Below, in pieces: positions 35,111-45,832 of a stretch of 64,000 bases of DNA. The DNA comes from Nicotiana tabacum. Taxonomy: Eukaryota > Streptophyta > Magnoliopsida > Solanales > Solanaceae. Under the pieces are notes generated by a model. It saw nothing but the letters and a program-made list of their open reading frames with translations. It had not been told where the DNA came from and made no database searches. Position numbers and translations under genes: made by a program. The stretch spans positions 63,745,854-63,809,853 of the forward strand of contig NC_134096.1 in NCBI RefSeq assembly GCF_000715075.1, in the 5' to 3' direction. Within the stretch, counting starts at the first letter, position 1. Each line of letters starts with the position of its first letter.

Positions 35111-38100
35111 AAAACATACGTTTGTCATCGAACGAGTATAGAGATCTACCTGAAATGGTGAAAAGATGAGGATAACGGTTACGCATATCATGCTCGGTCT
35201 CCCAAGTCGCCTTCTCGACTGACTGACCCCTCCACTGGACCTTAACTGAAGCAATTTTCTTCTACCTCAACTTTTGAACCTGTCTGTCCAGAATGGCTAC
35301 TGGCTCCTCAACATAAGATAGATCTTTGTCCAATTGGACTGAGCTGAAGTCTAACACATGGGACGGATCGCCGTGATACTTTCGGAGCATGGAAACATGG
35401 AATACTGGATGAACTGCAGAGAGACTGGGTGGTAGTGCAAGTCTATAAGCCACTTCTCCAACCTTTTCATGAATCTCAAAATGCCCGATATACCTAGGGC
35501 TCAACTTGCCCTTCTTTCCGAACCTCATAGCACCCTTAATGGGGGAAACCCGGAGCTCGACCTGCTCCCCAACCATGAATGCAATGTCGTGAACCTTCCG
35601 ATCCGCATAACTCTTCTGCCTGGACTGGGCTGTACAAAGTCGATCCTGAATCAATTTAACTTTTTCCATGGCATCCTGAACCAAGTCTGTTCCCAATAGC
35701 CTAGCCTCGCCCGACTCGAACCAACCCACTAGATACCGACACCGTCTACCATACAAAGCCTCATATGGTGGCATCTGAATTGCTCGCCTGATAACTGTTA
35801 TTATTGGCAAACTCCACAAGTGTCAAGGACTGATCCCAAGCACCCCCAAAATCAATCACACATGCACGAAACATATCCTCAAATATCTGAATAGTGTGCT
35901 CGGACTGTCTGTCCGTCTGAGGGTGAAATGCTGTATTCAACTCCACACGAGTACCCAACTCATGTTGTACGTCTCTCCAGAACTGTGATGTAAACTGCGT
36001 ACCCCGGTTAGAGATGATAGATACCAGTACGCCATGAAATCTGACAATCTCGCGAATGTAAACCTGAGCCAGTTGCTCCGAAGAGTAAGTAGTAACCACA
36101 TGAATGAAATGAGCTGACTTGGTCAATCTATCCACAATCACCCAAACTGCATCAAACTTCTTCTGAGTCTGTGGGATCCCAACAACGAAATCCATAGCGA
36201 TCCGCTCCCATTTCCACTTCGGAATCTCTAACTTCTGAAGAAATTCACCTGGTCACTGATGCTCATACTTCACCTGCTGACAATTTAGGCAATAAGCTAC
36301 ATATTCCACTATGTTCTTCTTCATCCGCCTCCACCAATAGTGCTGCCTCAAGTCATGATACATCTTCCCGACACCTGGGTGAATGGAGTATCGCGAACTG
36401 TGAGCCTCATAGAGAATCAACTCACGCAAACCGTCTACATTAGGCACACATAGCTTGCCCTGCATCCGTAATACACCGTCATCTCCAATAGTGACTTCCT
36501 TGGTCGGTGTCCTTAGGGACAAACAGATGGGGGTCATCATACTGATGCTCTCTGATATGATCATAAAGAGAAGACTGAGAAACCATATAAGCCAAAGCTC
36601 TACTCGGCTCGAAAATATCCAATCTGACAAACTGGTTGGCCAAGGCCTGAACATCCAAGGCTAAAGGCCTCTCTGCTACTGGTAGATATGCTAAACTACC
36701 CAAACTCTCCGCCTTGCAACTCAAGGCATCGACCACCACATTGGCCTTCCCGGGATGATAGAGAATTGTGATGTCATAATCCTTAAGCAACTCCAACCAT
36801 CTCCGCTGTCGCAAGTTAAGATCCTTCTGTTTAAACAGATGCTGTAGACTCCGACGATCGGTGAAAACGTCACAAGGAACACCATACAAATAGTGCCGCC
36901 AGATCTTTAAGGCATGAACAATAGCTGCTAACTCAAGGTCGTGGACATGATAATTCTTCTTATGCACCTTCAGCTGTCTAGACGCATAGGCAATCACCCT
37001 ACCGTCCTGCATCAACACCGCTCCGAGACCAATGTGTGACGCATCACAATACACCGTATAGGACCCTGATCCAATAGGCAACACTAACACTGGGGCTGTA
37101 GTCAAAGCAGTCTTGAGATTTTGAAAGCTCTTTACACAATCATTCGTCTACCTGAACAGAGCACCCTTCTGGGTCAATCTAGTCATAGGTGCTGCAACAG
37201 ACGAGAAACCCTCTACAAATCGACGGTAATACCCCGCTAAGCCAAGAAAACTCCGGATCTCCGTAGCTGAGGATGGTCTGGACCAACTCTGCACTGCTTC
37301 AATCTTCTTTGGGTCTACCTTGATCCCCTCACTCGATACTACATGACCCAAAAATGCCATTGAGTCTAGCTAGAATTAACACTTCAAAATTTTTGCATAT
37401 AACTTCTTCTCTCTCAAGGTCTGAAGCACAGTCCTCAGGTGCTGCTCATGATCCTCCTGACTCCGGGAGTACACCACAATATCGTCAATAAACATAATGA
37501 CGAAAGAGTCAAGATAGGGCTGAAATACGAATGCTGCTGGGGCGTTAGTCAGCCCAAACGACATCACAAGGAACTCGTAATGACCATACTGAGTCCTGAA
37601 AGTAGTCTTCAGTATATTTGGCTTTCGAATATTCAACGGATGATAGCCTGAACACAAGTCATTCTTAGAGAACACTTTGGCACCCTAAAGCTGATCAAAT
37701 AGGTCATCAATACGTGGCAATGGATACATGTTCTTCACTATAACCTTGTTCAACTGGCTATAATCGATACACATTCGCATAAAACCATCATTCTTCTTCA
37801 CAAACAAGACGGGAACAGCCCAAGGCGACACACTAGGCCGGATGAAGCCCTTATCGAGCAACTCTTGCAACTGTTCTTCTAATTCTTTCAACTATGCTGG
37901 GGCTATACGATAAGGTGGAATAGAAATGGGCTGAGTGCCCGATAACAAATCAATGCCAAAGTCAATATCCATGTCGGGCGGCATGCCCAAAAGATCCATC
38001 GGGAATACATCTGAATAGTCCCTCACTACCGAAACAGACTCGACGGTAGGAGTATCAACACTAACATCCCTCACATAGGCCAGATACGCATCACACCCCT

Positions 38101-38552
38101 TCTCAACCATTCGCTGAGCTTTAAGAAATGAAACAACCCTACTAGGAACATGATCCAAGGTACCTCTCCACTCTAGCTGCGGTAGACCTGGCATTGCCAA
38201 CATCACCATCTTGGCGTGACAATCAAGGATAGCGTGATAGGGCGACAACCAGTCCATCTCCAAAATAACATCAAAATCTATAATATTTAGCAATAATAAA
38301 TTGGCTATGGTCTCAAAACCGCTAAGAACAATCAAACACGACCGATACAAATGGTGAATTAATAGAATCACCCATGGGTGTAGATACATAAACAGGTGAA
38401 ATCAGAAAATCGCGAGATACACCCAAATATGAAGCAAAATAAGATGACACATAGCAATAAATGGAGTCTGGATTAAATAAGATTGATGCATCTCTATGAC
38501 AGACCGGAACAGTACCTGTGATAACATAATCTGATGCAACTGCCTCTGTCAT
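35109..38552 (-). pseudogene. Tekay pol pseudogene: protease, RT, RNase H, integrase, chromodomain
   Basis: Protease (38552-38322) carries LFNPDSIYCYVSSYF, where the catalytic Asp is Asn (38472-38474). RT spans about 37891-37376, with MCIDYSQLN and the FIDD catalytic box, and an in-frame stop between them near 37685. RNase H (37105-36479) has [30 protein letters not shown] and the Asp in FTDRRSL. Integrase has the HHCC finger (EAHSS..H..CLNC, 36654-36253) and a core (36195-35761) where the second catalytic Asp is Asn in IISNRGTQF (36007-36009). The C-terminal region has the GR.ALYGRRCR and HPVFHVSMLRKY blocks, then VKVQWRGQ...EKATWE beyond a stop near 35262, a chromodomain remnant. There are frameshifts near 36479, 35761 and 37105. 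The element is dead. Confidence 0.93.
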
Positions 38553-39981
38553 AGCAGGAAAGGCATAATATCTGGCCTAGATTTCCCCGGTAGGCAACCT
38601 CTACCTGTCCGACCTCCACATCTAGCTAGCTGTGTAGGTGGGGTGGTAGCTGGCGCTGTAACCATATCCTGAGGACCCGGTGGAGCATGCGGTGCCTGAG
38701 AAATCTGTGAAGGCGTACCCCTCCTAAATCTGGGAAAATCCCTCACCACATGACGAGTGTCACCATACTCAAAACAAGCTCTCGGAGGATGTGGATGTTG
38801 TGGTTGGCTCAGGCTTGATCGGCTCAACTGACCACTGAAAGCACCCCGTATAGGAGGCACACTTGACACAGGAGGTGCATAATAAGGATCCTGGGGCCTA
38901 GTAGTGGCCGGAGCACCGCTGGCGGCTGGAAGTGCTGAATGAATAGGGCGACCCATATAACCCATGCCCTGACGAGCTGCTGCTGGGGCACGAGTACCAC
39001 TGTAAGTGCCAGACTCTCGAGACCTCTTGGCCTCTCTCTCCTCTCTATCCTGAGTCAGCATAGCAATCCCTACTACCTGCTGGTACGTAATATCCATCTC
39101 CAACTCTTGGGCCATGGTCAATCTAATACTGGGGTTGAGCCCCTCAATGAACCGACGAACCCGATCTCGAACAGTAGCTACCAAGGATAGTGCATGCCTG
39201 GCCAAATCACTGAATCAGACTGCATACTCTGACACAGTCATAGAACCCTGACTCAACTGCTCACACTCTGCGTGCCAAGCATCTCTAAGACTCTGGGGGA
39301 ACATACTCCCTCAAGAACATATCTGAGAATTGAGTCCAAGTGAGTGAAGCTGTCTCAGCCGGACTATCCAACTCATATGTGCGCCACCACTGATAAGCCA
39401 TTCCTCTAAGCTGGAATGTAGTGAAGTAAACCCCATTAGTCTCCGCAACACACATAGTACAAAGGATACGATGTAACTCCTCAAGAAAACCCTGGGCATC
39501 CTCTGACGCCAAGCCACTGAAAGTAGGAGGGTGGTACTTCTTGTACCTCTCGAGCCTGAGCTGCTCCACCTCAGATACTGCTGCCCTAACCTCAAGCTGA
39601 ACTGGAGCTACCGGTTGTATCGGTATGATCTCTAGATCCTGGTCTACCTGAACCCGCTGCTCTGGGGTACCCGCGACGGGAGTTTGTGCTTCTCCCCCAT
39701 CCTGAAATGTGGCAGGAGCAAGTGGTATCAATCCTGCCTGAGCCAAGGTGCTGAAAATGCTCAGAAACTGGGCTAGAGTCTCCTGGAGGGCTGGTGCAGT
39801 AACAAACATCTCAGGTGCCTGTCCTCCAACTGGGGCTATAGGTGGCTCCTCTGTAGCAGCTCTTGCGGGTGCTCTGGCTACACAACGTGGACGTCCTCGG
39901 CCTCTACCCCAGCCCCGACCTCTCGCAGCTCTAGTAGAGAGTGCGGGTATCTGGATCGTCTGATCCAGTTATCCTCACCAT
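38549..39981 (-). pseudogene. Tekay gag pseudogene
   Basis: The likely start is ATG at 39981 (MVRITGSDDPDTRTL). A one-base shift near 39935-39940 follows. An Arg/Gly-rich stretch leads to MFVTAPALQETLAQFLSIFS and the capsid block (PPTFSGLASEDAQGFLEEL, WWRTYELDSP, WTQFSDMFLREY). A second frameshift at a C-run near 39300 and a TGA near 39219 precede SLVATVRDRVRRFIEGLNPS. The zinc knuckle is eroded: CFEYGDTRHVVRDFPRFRRG has Tyr and Phe in place of two Cys ligands. Capsid formation and RNA binding are lost. Confidence 0.9.
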
Positions 39982-40162
39982 CTGTGAGAGAATACAAAGA
40001 CAGAAGTTTAGAGTCCGAAGTCAAAATCTCGCATGATAAGGAATCAAAGAAAGTGAAACTTTTCCTAACAGTTCCATAGCCTCCCGAAGATAAGTACAGA
40101 CGTCTCCGTACCGATCCGCGAGACTTATACTAAACCTGCTTGTGACTCATAACACCTATGAA

Positions 40163-40182
40163 CCTAGTGCTCTGATAGCAAC
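40163..40182 (-). other. Tekay primer-binding site
   Basis: The minus strand reads TTGCTATCAGAGCACTAGG just inside the 5' LTR. It resembles the initiator tRNA-Met complement TGGTATCAGAGC with substitutions. Confidence 0.75.
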
Positions 40183-40765
40183 TTGTCAAGACCCCAATTT
40201 ACCCTCCGTAGGATGTCGTGATGGCACCTAGTCTCTAAGACTAGGTAAGCCTAACAAATTTGCAGAATAACATAATATAAAACTGAAGCCCAATTCTTAA
40301 CATGAAATAAGTATAAAACATCAAATCAATAATTACAACTCCCAAAACCCGGTGAAAATAAGTCACAAGCTTCTAAGAGAAAATACTAAGTGTCTCTATA
40401 CATCAAAGTCTAAGAAGAATAAGGGAAACAACATAATAAAGATAGATGGGTACTCCGAGGTCTGCGGACGCTGGAAGATATACCTTGAAGTCTCCACATA
40501 CAGTCCAACTCACTAGTATCTGGCTAGGTAGGAAGAATCTGGATCTGCAAAAAATAATGTGCAGAAGTATAGTATGAGTACACCTAAACGGTACTCAGTA
40601 AGTACCAAGCCTAACCTCGGTAGAGTAGTGACGAGGTCAAGTCAGGGCCCTACTGATTTAAAAGAAAAGTAAGGCAGAAGATATAATAATATTTGAAATG
40701 ACTGAAAATTTAAACAACGAAAAACTTTAGAAAATAACAGCTCAGCCAATAGGGGTAAACAACAG

Positions 40766-41072
40766 GGGCGCTCCCGAGGTACCGCCTTATAGTCCCAAAT
40801 ATAAATATGCACGACAGGGGGATCTTCCGAGGTACCGCCTCGTAGTCCCAAAGTAAATATTTAGTACATGGGGATCTCCCTAGTAAACGCCTCGTAGTCC
40901 CAAAGTAAATATGCAGTACAGGGGGATCTCCCGAGTAAACGCCTTGTAGTCCCAAAGTAAATATGCAGTACATGGGGATCTCCCGAGGAACCGCCTCATA
41001 GTCCCAAAGTAAATATGCAGTACAGAGGGATCTCCCGAGGAACCGCCTTGTAGTCCCAAAGTAAATATGCAG
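40766..41072. repeat. 53-bp tandem repeats in the right Tekay LTR, about six copies
   Basis: Same unit as at 32876-33235 with a different copy number and different substitutions, including CGAGTAAACGCCTCG variants in two units that weaken the hairpin. Confidence 0.9.
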
Positions 41073-41663
41073 CAGATAACCGAAGGAACAACGATTTTAC
41101 AGCAAGAAATCTTACAGTTAAAGATTTAATTCAAATAAAGGGAAGAAGGTAATTCAAATAAGCATGTTGCACAAATTGCAAGTAAGTGTTAAGGCACGTA
41201 GATATGCGATACTAGCCTAAACATGATTACTACCTATGCTAAGGCAACTCAGTTAAGAAATTTAAAAGAAATCTTACTCATCAAAAACCAAAATTTTCAC
41301 AAATAGCCCGTGTACGCACTCGTCACCTCGTGTACACGGTGCTCACATATCACAAATTGTTATAACAGTACCAAAACCTAAGGGGAGGTTCCCCCCATAA
41401 GGTTAGACAAGTCACTTACCTCAAATCTCGCTCAATCAATCGATAAGGATGCCTTTCCCTCGATTTTCCGACCCCGAATGGCCCTAATCTAGCCAAAAGA
41501 AATTACATACCATGAATACAACTACAAGAAACTAATTTAATTAATAAATTTACGAATTTAGCAAAGAATCAAAAAATCGCCCCAAAAAGTTGACCCGGGC
41601 CCACATCTCGGAATCGGGTAAAAGTCACAAAATACGAACACCCCATTCGATATCGAGTTAACC

Positions 41664-44576
41664 TGTCACGCTACGATCTCGGGGAACGCGACCATCAGTC
41701 AATCGAGATACCTCGGTTAAGCAAGCATGTTAGATGCCTTCTACCAACCTTGCCCATTAATAACATTAGAACCAGTATAGGTGATAGACATAAGAAGAGT
41801 CAAGTGTTCTACAATATTTTCCACTACTAAAGGATATTCATTTATGATTTCCAAAATATAACAAGTTTACTAATATTATAAAAACATGTTCGCCCAAATA
41901 CCAACACTTACTATTTTAATTCCCAACATCATATACCACCCACAACCTGTCTACAGAGCCTCTAAGTACAATAAATGAGTAGTATGGATGTGTCGGCGAC
42001 AAGGCCCCGACTATACCTCAAAATGTAACGTACAACGTCAAATGACATGAAGCCCGGAATAGAGTAGGGCTCACCACAATCTGCTGAATAGAGAGTAACT
42101 GCTAACGAGGGTCAAAACCAAATGCTGATGAATCACCTGCATACATTGAAGATGCAGCGCCCCGACAAAAGGGACGTTAGTACATATGGAATAGTACTAG
42201 TATGTAAAGCTAAATGTCCACTTTCAAAATAGAATACCATTATAAGGAAGGGAAAACCACACAAATAGCAAGTCACAATCAACAATATCCAAATGCCTAG
42301 TTAACACATACCAGTTTTCAAAATATAAAAAATAATATATATTTTTGGTTAGGGAATCATTAGCACCGATATACCATCGTGGTTTTAGCACGGAGTCCGA
42401 TCACGCCCGATCGACTAGGCCAGCTCCCCACGGATAATGTGGTTTGACATGTGATGCAAAAAAATGTCTTACCAAGAGTAGTACCACCATGTGCGCAACA
42501 TAGCGTCCGATCTCCACCCGATCAGCTAGGCCGCCTTCCCACATATGCTGTGTGGGTTGACTTTTCCAATTCACAGCTAATATCAATCTCATCCCAAATA
42601 AAGGGAATAATAACAATCCATCACAATCCACCCCTACACCGGCACATGTAGTTTCGGGTGTGGGCCTTATGACCCACCCTTCCTCGGTTTGCTAATGATA
42701 CTCCCAAAAAAATATTTTTTGTTTTTTCACACAAAGGTAGTATAATTACAAATGTATTCACCCCATCATCTTTCACATTTTATAAATCTCCACTAGTATT
42801 TTCAACTAATCATAACAACAATACTTTCTTGACTCTTTGGCCATTCACAAGATTCATTATTCAAGGCACGTTGACCGTATTTCAAATTCTACACTTTCAT
42901 ATCTTTCCTTCCATGGATCATCATCACAAATATCAACATATATAATATTCCATAAATCAAAACTTTAAGTTCGTTAGAAATGAAGGCTTTAACAACATTC
43001 GATTTCCTTTCAGGAAATGGAGTAAAATGATCGGCAATTGAAGCGCAAGTTAAAATCATAAACAAGTAGCACACCATTTATTCTTGAAATACTTTTCCCC
43101 CAAAAAGGGCAATACACAATTTTCACTCACGAATATGTTAAAACGCAAAACACATTGAAAAATACTTACAAAGCATAGCATTAGTTAAAACAACCACATT
43201 TGGGCACAAGTATAACTCTCATTATTGGCACGGTGGCCACACTATCCATCTACAACCCCCTTCTTTCACTTTCAAGCATCCTTATAGATTATCAACGATA
43301 AGGCATTTTAATTCAAGACTTTAGATACACATTTGATAACCTAACCAAATTAAGGGTCTTAGACACATGTGATTTCTTACACAATTCGACATGCTAGTTT
43401 TTATTAAAATCACACTTCAAATCATGACATATTAACACACAACCCTTGTTTAATCACCTTCTCAAATAGTAACTAAACAAAGAAGAATGTTTGGAATACA
43501 ATTTGAACGCATATATCTTTTGACGCAAGGCTTGTTCGGAATAATCAATTTATAATGAGCAACACAAGACTTACAAGGCCATTGTGGGGTTCAATTCTAA
43601 AAGAGGAGTTTAGCCAACATACCTTGTTTGAGCTTTTCTTAAGTTACTGCAATGTACCAACACTTCTAGCAATAACAATCTTTAAGAAGGTAGCGAAAAT
43701 CGGATAATAATTAGAAGGATTCACATGGTGTAACTCTCTTAGGAGTTTTGTCGAATCCCTAGTATGCAAAATGGACTACAAAGCTCTATAATGGTAATAT
43801 CTTCCTTCCTTAACCAATTTCAACAAGAAATCATCCAACTAGTTCATTAAACCCACACACTACAACCTATTGTCACATGCATGGCCTATTTCCAACCTCC
43901 ATAACCTAATTAAACCCATAACAATTGCATGAAGGTTTTAGGACAAGGTCTTACCCGGATAGATGATAATCTAGTGATTGGTTTCCTTGATTCTTGAAGG
44001 TTGGTGCAATATTGGATGATTAGAGTGTTAGGTTTCTTCCTTCTCTCTCTAAAATGCTCTTACCTCTCTATAAAATCATCAGATAATTGCCCCAAAATGA
44101 TCCCCAAAGGCTATTAATCAAAATGGGGTTGGGTTATAAAAATAGAAAAATGGACCCTTCGAACTCAGGTCTGCGGTCGCAGAACTGACCGCAGAACAGG
44201 TATGCGGTACAGATAATGGACCGCGAAACCGATGCCCAAAAACTGGGATGATCTGGATAGGTCTGCGACCGGTCTGTGGTCCGTAGACCACTTATGCGGC
44301 CGCATAATCGCCCAATGAAATTTCCTCATGCTAACTCTGCGACAGAAGTGCTCTCAACTCTGCGACGCTTATGCGGCCCGCAGAATGGATCTGTGGTCGT
44401 GAATCTGACCGCATAATTGGCCCTTCAGCAAAAAAATAAAATAAAATTTCCACCAACACCACGATGCATTCTTCAACCCAAAAAGTCCGTACCACTTTCT
44501 CCAACCCTCAAACATGTAAGCCTACTTCGACACCACGAATCCTTAAAATCCTTGGAAAAATTTCCGAGGCCTTACA
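41664..44576 (-). mobile_element. Solo LTR, 2913 bp, nested in the Tekay right LTR
   Basis: TGTCACGCTACG...GAGGCCTTACA has TG/CA ends and no coding internal region. The flanks TAACC (41659-41663) and TCACC (44577-44581) match at four of five bases. The left Tekay LTR continues uninterrupted across the equivalent point (33809-33815), which proves this is an insertion. Orientation is inferred from the TGTAAGGCCTCGG start on the minus strand. A GC-rich stretch with GCGGTCGCAGA-type motifs lies at about 44160-44425. Confidence 0.85.
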
Positions 44577-45832
44577 TCACCCATACTAATTACCAAAATA
44601 CGACACCAAGTCACCACTCAAATGCCCAAATTAAACTCTCCAAATCCCTAGCCTCAAACTCCCAAATTCCACCTTAAACACACACAATCTAGGTGGGAAA
44701 ATCAATGGGAAAACAAGATTATTGATAAAAAATAAGCACAAGAGACTTGCCTCAAGAAATCTCTCGAAAATGCTCTCAAAACTCGCCAAACCTGAGCTCA
44801 AAATGTCCAACAAATGATAAAAATCCCGAACCCTTGAATTAATAGTCTATCCAGTATTTTCACTTCTGCGGATCACTTGACCGCATTTGCGGAAAATGCA
44901 CCGCTTCTGCGATTTTGCCCAGGCTGCCTTGCCTCCGCTTTTGCGATCTTCTATCCGCTCCTACGGACTCGCTTCTGCGGCTCCAGCGCACCTGAGACCT
45001 CCTTGTCCGCAGTCTCGCAGATACGAAATTTTCTTCGCATCTGTGACTTCTGCCCACACTGCTCCAGCCCGCATCTACGCCTAAATGCCCGCTTCTGTGG
45101 GCTCTCACCTGCGGTCAATCTTGTGCAGGTGCGATTACACCAGAGCTGGTGCCTTTAGCCATTCACACAAGTCCAAATTTGATCCGTTAACCATCCAAAA
45201 TCTACCCGTGGCCCCCCGAGACCTCAACCAAACTTACCAACAAGTCATAAAATATCATATGGACTTAGTCAAGCCTTTAGATCACATCAAACAATGCTAA
45301 AAATACGAATTGCACATCGATTCAAGCCTAATAAACTTTAAAACTTCAAACTTCCACATCCGACGCCATAACCTATCAAATCAAGTCCGATTGACCTCAA
45401 AATTTGCACACAAGTCATAATTAACATTACGGGCCTATTCCAACTTCCGAATTTGGAATCCGACCCCGATATCAAAAAGTCCACTCCCAGTCAAACTTCC
45501 CAAAAATCATCCAATTTTCCAACTTTCGCCAATTTATGTTAAAATGAACTACGTATCTCCAATTCAATATCCAAACACGCTCTTAAGACTAAAATCACCC
45601 TACAGAGCTATTGGGATCGTCGAAACTCTATTCCAGAGTCGTCTTCACATATTTCGAACTACGGTCGATTCCTACAACTTAAACTTCCATTTTAGGGACT
45701 ATGTGTCGCATTTCACTCCGAAAACAAAAACAAATCCTCCCGACAAGTTACGTAACCACAAAATGAAATAGAGGGAGAAGTAAATAGGGGTTCGGGTCTA
45801 GTACTTTCAAAATAACTGGCCGGGTCGTTACA

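Larger units (their letters stand above)
40184..45832 (-). repeat. Tekay 5' LTR (right), about 2.73 kb plus a 2.9-kb insertion
   Basis: It starts TGTCAAGACCCC and ends GGGTCGTTACA. It aligns with the left LTR over 40184-41657 and 44578-45832. The gap between is a separate solo LTR. Tandem repeats lie at 40766-41072. Confidence 0.93.

Noticed and set aside
35109..39981. Possible endogenous pararetrovirus because of the RT and RNase H
   Set aside because: Integrase, long LTRs, a primer site, a polypurine tract and a 5-bp target-site duplication identify a Ty3/gypsy element.
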